DNA from: Halichoerus grypus
Taxonomy: Eukaryota; Chordata; Mammalia; Carnivora; Phocidae
Length of the DNA stretch: 64,000 bases
NCBI RefSeq assembly: GCF_964656455.1
Contig: NC_135720.1
Coordinates: 101,506,696 to 101,570,695 of the forward strand
Reading direction: 5' to 3'
Position numbers and translations under genes: made by a program
In this document: piece by piece, positions 37,071 through 50,035 of the stretch
How the letters are laid out: each line of letters starts with the position of its first letter
How positions within the stretch are numbered: the stretch's first letter is position 1
The notes under the pieces: generated by a model
Databases searched by the model: none
What the model was told of the DNA's origin: nothing
What the model saw: only the letters and a program-made list of their open reading frames with translations

Positions 37071-38929
37071 GTAATCCTCTAGCTCATAGCAAGGATAAAG
37101 GTTAACTTTTTAGAAATAGATATGAATCTGTGTATGAAATTGTATGTGTTCTTTTAAAATTTTGGGAATAATGATTTTTAAACAAAGCAATTGAAAATGG
37201 TTATGTAATGAGAGGATTTGGGATTTCCAAATATAAAAGTTTAGTCTAAATGTTGTATTATTTGTTTGGTGCTTCATGCAACTTAAAAGCATTCCCATGG
37301 CCTTTTTATCATGACGATGGCTTCTTTATTTTCCCAGAGATACGTGGGCAGCTGTTTCTATTAAATAAGGAAATAAAATCACCAGAACTGTTCTCAAGTC
37401 TGTTAGGAATCCAAGATCAGAGCCTGTATTACTTAATTTTTTCTCCCAGATTCCTTGACTCTGTTGAATGTTCTCAAACTGAGACTCCTTGGGATGTGTG
37501 AGGACTATGGACCTTGGAAAGAACTGAGCCAGCAAAATTCCTGGCTATTGCTTCCTGCTTGTGACCATGCACTTCACTCTGATTTTTTTTTTTTTTTTTT
37601 TACATGACAAGTTACCATGAAGATTCAGTTTGAGGAGAAATTTCTGTGGATTAAAAAACAAACAAGCAAATGTTTGAAAACTGCCAGTTCTCTACCGTTC
37701 CATAGTGCCTCCTTCATAACATAATGGAAGGCAGAAACTAAACTTGAGATGAACTAAATTTATTTTGCAGCCTGGGTGGCTTTGCTTTGATCAACTGTTA
37801 TATCCACATATTTCCTCTAGTTATCTTATTGAAGTATTTCTAGAAGTGTGATTTCTACTTAAGACTAACTTTCTCTCCTGTAGACAACTTAACCTATTTT
37901 TAAGATTCAGAAAATCCAAAGGGATGGAGGCAATGAGGTTGTATGGTTGCCAGAGAAAACTGAGTGAGACTGCCAAGAGACTCCAAAGGGTAGAATTATT
38001 TGTAATTTTACTGTATTCCAGGGCTAAAATGTCTGTCTTATAGGTCATTAAATTGTATTGCAAAGGCACAGTGGGAAAACTACACTCTCAATGAAAGCAT
38101 CCCATCTACTAAGTTGACAAGAGATAATATTAGCCAAAATCTCTGTTCTGGTAACCTTTCCAAAAAATGGTCTACATATATCCCCTTACAAGGTTTTCTT
38201 TTCTCAAGATATATGAAAAAAGACCAATTTTTACTCAGAAGGCTTTGTGATGAACATAAATTAAAACACAATGATATCTGATGAATTTGAATGCTGCCAA
38301 ACTGCCCACCCATGCCTTCAAGATTTGGTGTCATTCTTCCCTGGAAAGTTTTGTGTACACGGTACAGTTACTCACATTGTTAGACCTTATCATTCTATAT
38401 TGGCTACCTCCTTTGTTTGATAAGCTTTATCTATATGATGACTCTATATCACTGAATATGATAGCAAATGAATTAAGTAAATAGTGTTTCTGTTGAGACT
38501 AGAAATAATCTGTGGATTATTTATTGATCGGATGAGTTTAGTCCTCAGAAAGTCACCATCTTTTTATGTTTTCCAAGTGTTTGAGGTTCATCCTTTCTGT
38601 TCCCCCTGTGAACTTTATATGATATTTTTCTTTTGGGTTGTGTTATTTACTCCAGTCTGTTTATCCCTTTGCCCATTCTGCTAATTCTTTCTAATCCTAT
38701 CCTGAAAGATGAAAACCCGAAAGCAGTAGCACATTATGTGAGAATTCCTATATTCACCCATCCTACCCAAACACCATTACCAACATACCATCTACTCACT
38801 CTGCTCAACAGTGCTGTGTTTCTCTAGCAGTCTGGCCAAGGAAGAGATGTCTGTCAAAAGAAACCCATGGGCTTACTTTCTATGAGCTTCTAATTATCTC
38901 CTTCACATTGTTTGCTCTGACCAAAACCA
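37071..38929. other. Unassigned intron
   Basis: No SINE, L1 or LTR recognised. A T-run at 37582-37601 is followed by ordinary sequence. Several chance frames exist on both strands. Confidence 0.4.
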
Positions 38930-39235
38930 AACTGCTATATGTCTAAACCCAAAGGCCGTTTCTTGTCTCATGTTGTTCCTTTTTCCAGAAATTTCCTTGT
39001 ATATCTCCCTTGTTCTGATTCTCAAAGCTTAAATGTCTCTTGCTCTATGGCATTTTTTACTGACTTCAAACCCAAGAATGACTGGTTTCCTTTTTTGCCT
39101 TCTCTGTACCCTTGTTTGCATGCCTATCTTCAATTCTATACTAGGCTACAAAGCCTACATTAGAAAGGATCGACTTACTGTTTTTGTATCCTCAGCAACC
39201 AGCAGTGGGCCTAGCACAATGTAGGAAGTAATTTA
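38930..39235 (+). mobile_element. L2 LINE 3' region, sense
   Basis: GTTCCTTTTTCCAGAAATTT, AGCTTAAATGTCTCTTGCTC, TCCTCAGCAACCAGCAGTGG and GCCTAGCACAATGTAGGAAG follow the L2 end region, followed by a decayed TGACTGAATGAA terminus. Confidence 0.6.
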
Positions 39236-39239
39236 AAAT

Positions 39240-39790
39240 TATTTTCAGACTGACTGAATGAAGGCTGGCTCTGCCTTACTGACCCACTGTACGTAACTGG
39301 CCATTGCCCTGGGTTCCTCGCATAGCACTTGTTCTGGTTACTCCAGTTTGCCCCCATCCATTTCATCGTCACCAATACATTTTCTTCTCTATCCTTCTCT
39401 TCTCTGATCTTTGCTCCAGAAGGCTGACTCCTATGGACTGCTGCACCAAGGTTCCCATGTCCTCTGGCTTTGCACTGAGTTTGGCCAATGAGAGGCATGA
39501 CCAGGAGGTAGTAGGGCAGAAAAAGAAAGGTCAATGTCTTTCTTTCCTGCTCCTTCCCTCTCCACTCTGGCACTATTTTTTCTGACAACTTTACCCTCTG
39601 CCAGGCAGCCACTCCCTATCTACAACTGTTACTGGACGTTGGTAATACTATTTCTTCCCTTTATTCCTTTAGACTTTAAAGTGGTAACTTTTAAGAGCTT
39701 CCTGGTCTTGATTGTCTCTAGATACCTCAACATCCCTTGTTTTTGGCTTTGCCCATATGTTAGTAAGTCTCTCAATTAAGGTCTATATTT
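39240..39790 (+). repeat. Ancient mammalian repeat, family not named
   Basis: The phrases GGACTGCTGCACCAAGGTTC, TTTGGCCAATGAGAGGCATG, GTGGTAACTTTTAAGAGCTT and ACCTCAACATCCCTTGTTTT look familiar from an old interspersed repeat present in many mammals. I cannot assign a class from memory. It is unlikely to be a gene. Confidence 0.5.
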
Positions 39791-41079
39791 CTACCACCTG
39801 AGGGATTTCTACATCCTTCCAAGCCTCTCAATCTCTTGCTAGATACCATACAGCCACCCAGTATCTTGCCGGATCTGAAGTCCTGCCCTGAAGTCCAATT
39901 GCCTGCCTTAATTTGCTGCCTAGCTCTTGCTAACCAACCTTCTTCAAGAGCACTGGATCCTATTCTCTACCAACCAACTCCTGGCCATCAATGGACCTAG
40001 GAGCAGTCTGCATCTCCCACCTGAACTTGATTATCAGTGACATCAGCTGCTATATTTGGCCGGCCATTTTGGACGTCTTAAATTCACCATGTCCTTGGGA
40101 CATTGTGCATTGTATTTCTATTTAGAGGCCAGTCTTGTGTAAGGATTCATTTCCCTTACTTTTATAATTCCTGTATATTCCTATAATTCTTTACTTTCTC
40201 CAACAGGTTGAAGTCTTGAGGCATACAAGCTTCCTAAGCAGATTTATTTTTGTATCCTATATGGCTATTTTGATATGTCTCCTTTGAGAAAGACCCTAAA
40301 GAAGAATTTTCAAACGTACATGGTTTTACCATCACCCTTGGTAAAACCTGGGGCTGGCATTAATAGAGGCTATGCCCTCCACGAAGCAAGAATGAGAAAT
40401 TATTTCATTGGAGAATTCCGTATCATCATAATCATTTTTAGGTCACAGTGGCTATTTTTTTCCTTGTACCTACTTTAAGCTAAAAGTAGTTTGATATAAA
40501 ATTGTTGCCTTGCAGTCAGATTTTCCAAATATATATAAAAAGAGCTTTCCTGTCCTTGTTTTGTGCCGTGGTGCTTGTGCTTTTGCAACTGAAAATAGCA
40601 TTGGCGCTCTTTCCTGGCACATTACTCTGCAAGCTTCCATCTAATTTGCTGTCCATATTCACCCTGAAATCCTTTTAAGCATTGCTGCTTTCCAAGTATT
40701 TCCTTCTTATTGAGTATCTATGTCTCACTTTCCACAAAGCTATTCTTTTTCCATTTTCAAGGTTGACACATATCCTTCTACCAACCTCTCTTCTCTCTTT
40801 GAAACCCTCTTTTATATTCCTAAGTGGTAGAGAGTTTTTCTATTCATTTTTTCCTTATTTCCCAAACAATGTATATTATAGGAAAACAGTGAAAGAGAAA
40901 GTACAAAACCACCACCCAGAGATAACTGATAAAAATTTCAAGTGTATCTTTTGACTATATCTCTGTATCTATAGATAGATAAATACGTAGATCTTTACAA
41001 CAAAACAAATGCAGTCTGCTTTTTCATTTAATAAATCAAGAATTTCCATACATGCAGAAACTGTATAAAACCTGTATGT
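39791..41079. other. Unassigned intron
   Basis: No recognised element. A GATA-like CTATAGATAGATAAATACG occurs near 40968. Confidence 0.4.
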
Positions 41080-41817
41080 GTACTATTTTTACTAATAGTT
41101 ATATGTTAACACTGGTGTGACTACTGCTCAGATTAAGAAATAGAACATCACCAGCATTCCTAAAGCCTCTTGAGTTTCTTTTTCTAGTCACCTACCCGCC
41201 TTGTTATAACCATTATCCTGACTTTTAAGGTAATGAGCTCTTAGCTTTTCTTTATAGTTTCACCCATGTTATAATGTGCATACAAATATATATTATTATA
41301 TTTTCTTGGTGAACTAAGTATTTTATCAATATAAACTGATTTTCCATCTCTAGAAATGGTTTTTGCTTTAAAATCTATTTTCTGATATTAATATAGCTCA
41401 TCAGAATCTTTTGCTCATATTTATTAAGTATGTTTTTCTATTCTTTTAGGATCAACATTTTTGTTTTTTCAGATTTCCATATATGTCTTATAAATTGCAG
41501 ATCATTAAATGTGGAGATTCTTCCAGCCTAATGATTTTTGTCTTTTAGCTGAGGAACTTAGTCCCTTCAGTCCCTTTAATACAATTTCAGATGTCTTCAG
41601 ATTTAAATCTACCATTTTGCTTTGTGCTTTCTAATTGTCTTATATGTCCCATATATTTCTATTGATATATATTTTACTCTCTTTTAAACCATCTTTTGAA
41701 TTGAATTAGTATATTTTATTATTTCATTTTTTTTCTGTTTGCAACTTTGAAAGTTAAATGTATGTTTCCAATTTTGTGATTCCTCTAGAAATCACAGTAT
41801 TCATACTTAACAAAATC

Positions 41818-42075
41818 TAAAATTTACCAAAACCCGGGCACCTGGGTGGTTCAGATGGTTAAATGTCTGCCTTCGGCTCAGGTCATGATCCCAGGGTCCT
41901 GGGATCAAACCCCACATTGGGCTCCTGGCTCAGCAGGGAGCCTGCTTCTCCCTCTCCCTCTGCCTCTCTCCCTGTTCATGTGCTCTCTCTCTCTCTCTGT
42001 ATCTCTGTGTCTCAAATGAATAAATAAAATCTTTTTAATAAATAAATAAATAAATAAATAAAATTTACCAAAACC
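41818..42075 (+). mobile_element. Can-SINE in old L1, 17-bp target duplication
   Basis: The body is 41835-42058 with head GGGCACCTGGGTGGTTCAGA and an (AAAT)n tail of several units after CTTTTTAATAAATAAATAAA. TAAAATTTACCAAAACC repeats exactly at 41818-41834 and 42059-42075. Confidence 0.95.
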
Positions 42076-42844
42076 TTCATATGTCTTTCTTCTATAAAAA
42101 AGTACATCACATGAACTCCATTGAAACCCCTCCTGACTTAAATGTTATTTCTGTCCAGCTCTTTAATTCTGATGTTATTATGTAACCTCACTGGACATTA
42201 TTATTTCTTCTTTATATAGTTCATGGTCTTTTACTTTTACCCCCATACTTACTGATTTTTTGATTATTATTTCTTTTTGCATCTTAAACGTTTTATCTGA
42301 AATCCCTTTCTCCTTTCTAACAGAAATTGTTTACTATGTTTAAAGATGTTCTGTTAGTGAAAAATTCTCTGTTTTTTGTTTTTCTGAACATGTCTTTTAT
42401 CCCTTATATTTGAAAGTTATTTTTGCTGGGTATAGAATTATTTCACTACATTGAAGTTGATGATTCTCCATCACTTTTATTCTATTGTTGTTTCCCCTGA
42501 TTGCTTTTAAGACTGTTTTTTGTCTTTGGTTTTCTGTAGTTTCACTAGGATATGTTAATATGTGGCTTTCTTTGTATTTGTCTCACTGACAATTCACTAA
42601 ACCTCTTGATTTCATGGATTATTGTCTTTTTTAAATTCTAAAAAAAACCTGCCACGCTTTTATCTATTGAAATATTATTTTTATGTTATTCTTTTTTCTT
42701 CTTCTTGAACTCCAATCAAACATATGTTATAATTCACATGTCTCTTACCTTCCTTTTTGTATTTTCCCTTCATCTCTCTGTGCTACGTTCTGAATAATGT
42801 CTTCTGTTTGACAGAATAGTTTACTAATTTTCTCTTTTGCTGCA

Positions 42845-43184
42845 TGCTTGGTCTGAATGTTTGTGTCCCCTACAAATTCACATGTTGAAATCTTAACCCC
42901 CAAGGTAATGGTCAATATTACCATTATTACCAGGGGTAGAAGGCTGGCCCCTCATGATTAGTATTAGTGTACTTACCACAGACACCTCAGAGAACTTGCT
43001 TTTCCCCTCTACTATGTGAGGGACACAATGAAAAGGGTCCATATATGAACCAGGAATTGTTCTCTCCAGACATCAAATCTCTTGGACTTTCCCACCTCCA
43101 GAGCTGTAAGAAATAAATGTTTGTGGCTTGCAAACCAACCAGTTTATGTGATTGTTGTTATAGTGTCCTCATTGGACTAAAACA
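42845..43184 (+). mobile_element. Solo MaLR LTR (MST/MLT1A-like)
   Basis: It starts TGCTTGGTCTGAATGTTTGT and ends ATTGGACTAAAACA, i.e. the TG...CA termini of an LTR. Inside are AAATTCACATGTTGAAATCT, TATGTGAGGGACACAATGAA, ATATGAACCAGGAATTG and GAGCTGTAAGAAATAAATGT, the last including the AATAAA signal. The 5-bp sequence CTGCA flanks both sides (42840-42844 and 43185-43189), which fixes the borders. No internal retroviral genes are present: it is a solo LTR formed by recombination or loss. Confidence 0.85.
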
Positions 43185-43975
43185 CTGCACCTAGACAGTT
43201 GCTAAAATACCTATTAAATTTTTAAATGTTTATTATTGGATTTCTTTAGATGTCTATAAGTTTGAGTTTATTCTTCTTTGAGTCTCCTATGTCTAGATCT
43301 GTTTACTGTTATCTGAATATACTTTCAAAGTCATATATATTTTAATACAGTAAGCATAACCTAAGCTTTTTATAATCATTCTATTATCAAAGGTCTCCAT
43401 CACTCTTCTGCTGTCTGTTATTTGTACAGGTCTAAAATCAATCACCTTGTTTTCTTGTGTGCCTAGTTAATTATGAGTGTGTGGTAGGCATGATTCTTGA
43501 AAAAAATTCATGGGTGTTTTCAGACTCCTGTGATGGTATTCTTTCTTCCAAAGAAGCTCTGTGTTTATGTTTGTATCTGTCTAGCACCTGGGGACACTAC
43601 TAATTGGAAACCATCTCAAATATAATTCATAGCTTGAGGTTCCCTGCTCCACTCAGACTGTGATGTCCAGTTTATAAATATACACAAAGACCCATCTATA
43701 AACATAAATTTTAAGATATTCTTCCTTTTTATTTTTCTTCTCCTGCTGTGTTCAGCATAGATATAGTCTTCTCTAAAATGCTCTATGACTTGAAGTGAGA
43801 GGTGAGGGTTAGTTCTAGTGTATCATTGTTCTGAATCTGTGGCCTTTGAGGTCCCAGCTTGAGGTGGAGAAAGTGTCTCAATAAAACATCTCACTTTTTG
43901 AAGCCCATGGAATAGAATCTCTGTCTCCTCGCATCCCTTCAGGTTACTGACCTGAAGCACCAGGGTGCAGTATTA

Positions 43976-44932
43976 TAAAATAAATAAATCAATAAAACCC
44001 TCAAGGAAGAAATGGAATTCCTATGAAATTCTGCTTGTTACTCTAGGTTCATTCTTGCCCCCAAAATGTGGCCTTAAAGTTCTCCATTATATTTGTAGCT
44101 ATTTCTTGATTTTTCAAATAATGAGCTTTATTTTTTATACATTATATTCGTATTTTCAGCTAATGGGTTAATCCAAATAACAATATTATAGTATGAGGAA
44201 TCTGAAGCAGCTGCAGTATTACTTTTAATTCCTGGATATTATTCTGAGCCCTGTTTTTAAGGATCATCTTTTGAATATTTTCTTGATATATATATATATG
44301 TTGTATACTTAATATTAACTGCCTTCTAACTCAAATTTGCCTTTCACATAATTTCTTAAGTAGTGATTTGCTCATTATCTTCAATTTCCAATTCAATAGA
44401 TAATATTTAAATACAAACTTTTTCAAACTTACTTTCACTACAGACCAATTATTACTTTTTCTTTGAAACATTGACATTTCCTTCTGAAAGGAAAGGGTTT
44501 GCAACCCCAAAAACTTTAATATGAATGTAGAAGCAAAATTCTTCAAAATATAAGGTGCAATAGAATGACTTTATCTAGAGTGGGACACCACCACATTACC
44601 AATGTGGAGTGTGAACTTAAACAAACACTTTCCCCTTGCAAGGACTTATTCTCATGTCCAAGGGCAGAATGTTGAGAGGATATTAACCACTATATTACTA
44701 AACTATATTGGTGATCTTACTGTACAACTTGATATACATTATGAAAGAAAACAGAAATAATGCTCGTGGTGATTCTTAGAGCTTACAGTTCCAAAATACC
44801 ATTCTTTTTAGTACTCTGGGTTCTAGTTTGATTAGATGGGATTGAGAGAAAGGGTAATACAGCTCTACTAGGCAGAAGAGATCCAGTGGTTTGAAAATGG
44901 TAGGGTATAAAGAAATTCTTATAAAGCAAATT
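43976..44932. other. Unassigned AT-rich intron
   Basis: A short (AT)n run lies near 44285-44299. It may include more eroded L1 to the right of 43975, but I cannot follow it. Confidence 0.4.
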
Positions 44933-45163
44933 AAGACAGCTAAGAGCAGGGGCGACTGGGTGGCTCAGTCGTTAAGCGTCTGCCTTCGGCTCAGGTCATG
45001 ATCCCAGGGTACTGGGTCGAGCCCCATATCGGGCTCCCTGATTGGCGGGAAGCCTGCTTCTCCCTCTCCCACTCCCTCCTGCTTGTGTTCCCTCTCTCGC
45101 GTGTCTCTCTCTGTCAAATAAATAAAAAATCTTAAAAAAAAAAAAAAAGACAGCTAAGAGCAG
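44933..45163 (+). mobile_element. Can-SINE, sense, 17-bp target duplication
   Basis: The body is 44950-45146 with head GGGGCGACTGGGTGGCTCAG and subtype GTCGTTAAGCGTCTGCC. AAGACAGCTAAGAGCAG repeats exactly at 44933-44949 and 45147-45163. The A-tail is about 15 A. A short deletion in GGGTACTGGGTCGAGCC affects the pol III B-box region. Confidence 0.96.
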
Positions 45164-45404
45164 CACATATAAATCTTATCAAAAGGCTCTGAACTCAAAT
45201 GCCTCATAGAAAGGCTGCTTACACTTGTATATGCAATAGACATAGGACAATAGAGAATGATGAGGATTTGTCATTAGAGGATAAATACACTACCAAAAAA
45301 CATCGAAATTTAATGTTTAAAAATGCATTACCTATGTAAGACACTTCTGCAAGCCAAATTGTGTGGTCAGAGAGCCAGGAAAATCAACAAAGGAGTTTGA
45401 ATAA

Positions 45405-45640
45405 TAATTAAAATGTATTCAGCACTTAGAATGTCCCAATGGTAATAATTTACAGGTATTAATTTACTTAATGTTCAAAATAATCTGTTAAAGGAACTTT
45501 TTTTATAAATCAGAACAATGAGACAGAATTTTAATAATTGGCCAAAAGGTCCTATCAGATAGTATGTGATAGTGCTAGAGCGCAAGCTCAGGAGCTCTGA
45601 TTCACCTAAGCTCTCCACCACTAAGCATATTGCCTCTCCA
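45405..45640 (-). repeat. MIR SINE, antisense
   Basis: AATGTATTCAGCACTTAGAA, ATTTACAGGTATTAATTTAC, TTAATAATTGGCCAAAAGGT and GCAAGCTCAGGAGCTCTGAT follow antisense MIR. Confidence 0.65.
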
Positions 45641-48379
45641 TGTCTTTGTGGGTAGTTAACTATTAAACTAATTAAAGTTTTATAAATAAAACTAACTCTG
45701 TACCAGATTCTCTCAAAACTTAGATATATTTCTCATCTGATAAAAGGAAAAATATATATAATATTATGATATTAATATATTAATTATATACACATACATA
45801 TATACAATTACCCAGTTCAATATAGATTGAAATTTACCATGAGGCATGACTGATTTGGCCTCTGATCAGAAATAATTTAGATACTGAAAAACCAAACAAG
45901 CTAAAAAAGCAAACAAAATTTGAAAAAGAAAAATTCACCTCAATATAAAATAACATCACCACAGGCTATTTTCACAATGTCGATTCCAATGGATATAGCT
46001 AAAAATATCAATGGATTTGAATGAAAATCTTTGAAATTTTAGACTTTCTATGCCTGAAATGAACAATTAAAAATAGAGCACAGCAATAAAAAGTTATCTG
46101 AGTATGGATATATGATATAAATAGCAATTAAATCAGCATGAATTTTATTTAATTAAAACTAATTTTTTTCACTCTCCATTAAATAAAGGATTTCTTCTAA
46201 GACAAGAAAGTTGAATGGGAATAATTATATCATAAATTAGTCTTCCTCTATTTTTACATATTTCTAACTATAATGCTAAAAATATTTTGACTACATAAGT
46301 GGTTTTCATACAGTGTCTTGTTATCTATGCATTTCTTTTGTTACTGAAAATCATTTTATTACTATCCAAAAATATTAGACCATTCTAGCTAGTTACTTCA
46401 TAAAATTCCATGTGTCCTGTTGTCTATCCTTGTACCATTTATAGGTTTTTAACATGTTCTTTATTTTATGCTGTGAGGCCTTTTGCAATTTTTATTTAAG
46501 GTGTAAAGAGCCAATCTTATCAGCATAATAATTTTTTTAACTATGTCACTTTGAAGGAGTAAAAATGGGAGCTATACATAAAGAAGGCAGGAGTCAATAA
46601 GAGGGTTCTGAGAATAATTCCAAAGAGTCACATGAAAAGATATATTATGTTTTATGAATAAAAATCAGTTCTCATAAATAAATGAAAAGGTACTGAAATG
46701 GTCACAATTTTATTTGAAATTCCCATGTTATACATTTCATTGCAAAGATTGAGTTAACCCTATCCTCCTATTAAAGATACAGGGAAAATTGAACATAAGA
46801 GAATATATGAAAATTTGTCTTGTCACAAGCTTACAGAAAATCCTGATTTATAAATTATGCAATTGTTTTCCCTACCTTTGAAATTTCTCCAACTTAAGTT
46901 ATGTTGCACATCTATTTTATTTTAGATCATAGTTACAATTTTCACAAGTTGCCTGTGCATTAAATTCCTCACTAAATCATATTTGTAATTTATTAACATT
47001 TATTTTCCTTTCTGATGCATAATCATTGGCAAATATCTTCTAAAAGCATACCATTATGTATATTTTCTTCAAGTATTTATTGTTCTGCACTGAACCTTTA
47101 TATAAAATAGAGACTTTCCTATCTAAAAGAATCATTTTTAGTGTGATTACCCTTAACTCAATGTATTTAAGATTTAATTTAATATATGGCAAAGTAGGGA
47201 ATCCTTTAATTTTTTTGGTAGTCATCATTAATTATGAAATAAATAGTGATTATCAATATCTAAGTATATTTATTTAGAAACATTACTAATGTAAATATAT
47301 TTCTATATTATCTATATATTTCTATAGCATATCTAAATTGTCAATAGTTTTATTGACATTATTCATTTCTAGAATAGATACCTAGATAGCACTATTCATA
47401 TCTAGAAATAATAAATCCTATCATTTCTATTTAAATATATCATAATACAAGGTGAAGGAAATAGGTCATTCTTTTTGTTTAAATCTTACATATGTGGGAC
47501 TGTCATGAATTTACATAGGAATTGTGTTAAAATGTCATTTGGTCTACTGCCAAATGTTTAATATTTATGATTCATAATATTTTGTAAAGGCAAAACTGGA
47601 ATTCTCTCATTTTCCTAAATTCTAAGATTAGAATGACAAATTAGAATGACAAATAGATTACAATAATATTTCGAGGTTTTTTTTAACTGAACTTCGTAAG
47701 TCTTTAAACTATTGGCATAGTTTGCTGAGTTTCTTGGTAATTTACTATCTTTTTTGTTTTTCCTTAATATGTTAATGTATCTTTAGACATTTACCACAAT
47801 TGTATCATAAAGACTGAGTTTTGTCATATGGTTGCACCATAAAAAACTAAACTTGGAAATCTCAGTTATTTGCCATTCGAATTTGGATATATCAAATGTA
47901 CCTCCGTAGATAGAAAAAATATATTTTTTTCAAAACTGTGTTAATGTCCTGCTTTTAAATTGCTCCCAGAATTTCTGTATGAACTATAGAAAAAACTAAA
48001 TATTTAAGCCACTGAAAACTAAAACGTTCACTTCTGAGATTCAGAAGCACTTTTGAATCATGCATAAATCCAACATTGGCATTACAAGGCATCATTAAAA
48101 CTTTCTTTAATCATATTCTTTTAAATACTGAAAACTCTTTTTTCTACTGTAGAACCAAATAAAAGCAAAAAAAAAAAAAAACAAGTCACAAACTTTTGTA
48201 CCCAAACAACTTTCTTCCCTTCCTCTATTTCACCTGGAACATAGTTTTATTGTCATATGTCAGTTATTTGGCATTTTGATGTCTATTTTTTTATTTTACC
48301 TTAACTTTCAGAAATATGAAATCCATATAAGTAATCTTTCAAATGTATCTATATTTAATTGAACATATTTGTTATACTA
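45641..48379. other. Very AT-rich intron stretch
   Basis: About 2.7 kb with a strong AT bias, including an (AT/AC)-rich zone at 45752-45812. The 15-A run near 48167-48181 is preceded by AAATAAAAGC but the spacing is too short for a genuine poly-A signal. No gene and no recognisable young insertion. Confidence 0.45.
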
Positions 48380-49312
48380 ATTTAATTAAATTACATTTAA
48401 TTAATTTCTTTTTTAAGATTTTATTTTATTTTTAAATTTTTATTTATTTATTTTAATTTTTTTATTTAAATTCCATTTAATTAACATATCCTGTATTATT
48501 AGTTTCAGAGGAAGAATTTAGTGACTCATTAGTTGCATATAACACCTGGTGCTCATCACTTCAAATGCCCTCTTTAATGCCTATCACCCAGTTACCCCAT
48601 CAACCCCACCCACCTCCCCTCCAGCAACCTTCAGTTTGTTGCCTATAGTTAAGACTCTCTTATGGTTTGTGTCCCTTTCTGCTTTCATCTTATTTTATTT
48701 TTCCTTCCCTTCCCCTATGTTCATCTGTTTTGTTTCTTAAGTTCTACTTATGAGTAAAATCATATGATATTTTTCTTTCTCTGACTTGTTTCACTTAACA
48801 TAATACCTTCTAGTTCTATCCATGTCATTGTAAATGGCAAGAGTTCATTCTTTTTGATGGCTGAGTAATATTCCATTGTATATATATATTCCACATCTCC
48901 TTTATCCATTCATTTGTTGACGGACATCTGCGCTCTTTCCATATTTTGGTTATTGTGGACATTGCTGCTATAAACATTGGGGGTACATGTGCCCCTTTGA
49001 ATCACTATGTTTGTATCCTTTGGATAAATACCTAGTAGTACAATTGCTGGGTCGTAGGGTAGTTCTATTTTTAGCTTTTTGAGGAATCTTCATACTGTTT
49101 TCAGAGTGGCTTCACCAGTTTGCATTCCCATCAACAGTGTAAGAGGGTTCCCCTTTCTTCACATCCTCACCAACATCTGTTGTTTCCTGAGTTGTTAATT
49201 TTAGCCATTCTGACCAGTGTGAGGTGATATCTTATTGTGATTTTGATTTGTATTTCCCTGATGCCAAGTGATGTTGAGCATATTTATTTAATTAAATTAC
49301 ATTTAATTAATT
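48380..49312 (-). mobile_element. 5'-truncated carnivore L1, antisense, with a 27-bp target duplication
   Basis: The body is 48407-49285. Plus-strand landmarks: AACACCTGGTGCTCATCACT (3' UTR), ATGGCTGAGTAATATTCCAT, ATTGTGGACATTGCTGCTAT, TACAATTGCTGGGTCGTAGG and TTTGCATTCCCATCAACAGT (ORF2 end). An AT-rich 27-bp direct repeat without mismatch flanks it (48380-48406 and 49286-49312). ORF2 is broken. Confidence 0.93.
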
Positions 49313-49497
49313 CCTCAATTTTCAAGTCATTAAGGGCTCATTTACTCTCTGTTTTTCCATGTATATAGTATATAGTATTTTATAATCTTTTTTTGAAAAA
49401 ATTACTTATTTATCTTGATATACTTTGGATGCCCTCAAAGATAATATAATCTTGCTTGGAATTTGGCTTATACTGCATTCATGAATTAATTCATGAT

Positions 49498-49654
49498 TAC
49501 CTTCAATTTTTATTGAGCACTTATTATGGGGATAAAAGAGGTAATCCAGACTGATGTGATCCCTTTCTTCATGACATTAAGTTCTAATTTTTATACATAT
49601 GAAGAAATAAGGACTGCTTTAGGATATAATCTAAGATATTTTGCAGAGATAAAG
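49498..49654 (-). mobile_element. L2 3' end fragment, antisense
   Basis: TTTTTATTGAGCACTTATTA and ATGTGATCCCTTTCTTCATG resemble the antisense L2 terminus. It is the target into which the next L1 inserted. Confidence 0.45.
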
Positions 49655-50035
49655 CACTAAGCACCATGCTCAGTGAAATAAGTCAATCAGAGAAAGACAA
49701 TTATCATAGGATCTCACTCATATGTGGAATTTAAGAAACAAAACAGAGGATCATAGGGGAAGAGAGGAAAAAATAAAACAAGATGAAATCAGAGAGGAAG
49801 ACAAACCATAAGAGACTCTTAATCATAGGAAGCAAACTGAGAGTTGCTAGAAAGGAGGGGGGTGGGAAGATGGGGTAACAGGGTGATAGCCATTAAGGAG
49901 GGCATGTGATGTAATGAACACCGGGTACTATATAAGACTGATGAATCACTGACCTCTACCTCTGAAATCAATAATACATTAATTAATTGAATTTAAATTT
50001 AAAAAATTAAAAAAAAAAAAACACTAAGCACCATG
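49655..50035 (+). mobile_element. 5'-truncated carnivore L1, sense (353 bp)
   Basis: The body is 49669-50021: GTGAAATAAGTCAATCAGAG, ATCTCACTCATATGTGGAAT, GCAAACTGAGAGTTGCTAGA, GGGTGATAGCCATTAAGGAG, CTCTACCTCTGAAATCAATA and an A-tail. CACTAAGCACCATG repeats at 49655-49668 and 50022-50035. It has only the first of two 3'-UTR modules known from the L1 at 52.6 kb. Confidence 0.95.

Larger units (their letters stand above)
41080..43975 (-). mobile_element. Old L1 (L1M class) 3' region, antisense, with nested insertions
   Basis: Plus-strand landmarks in order: ATTAAGAAATAGAACATCAC, CTGATATTAATATAGCTCAT, TTTTGCTGGGTATAGAATTA, TTTGTCTTTGGTTTTCTGTA, TTTTCTCTTTTGCTGCA, then after the LTR CTGCACCTAGACAGTTGC, CTAGCACCTGGGGACACTAC, TTTTTGAAGCCCATGG and GAAGCACCAGGGTGCAGTAT. 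The element is one continuous L1 of about 2.3 kb, broken by a Can-SINE (41835-42058) and a solo LTR (42845-43184). No open frame remains. Confidence 0.85.

Noticed and set aside
48150..48185. AATAAA-like signal just before a 15-A run
   Set aside because: The spacing is only a few bases, too short for a cleavage signal, and there is no transcript-like body.
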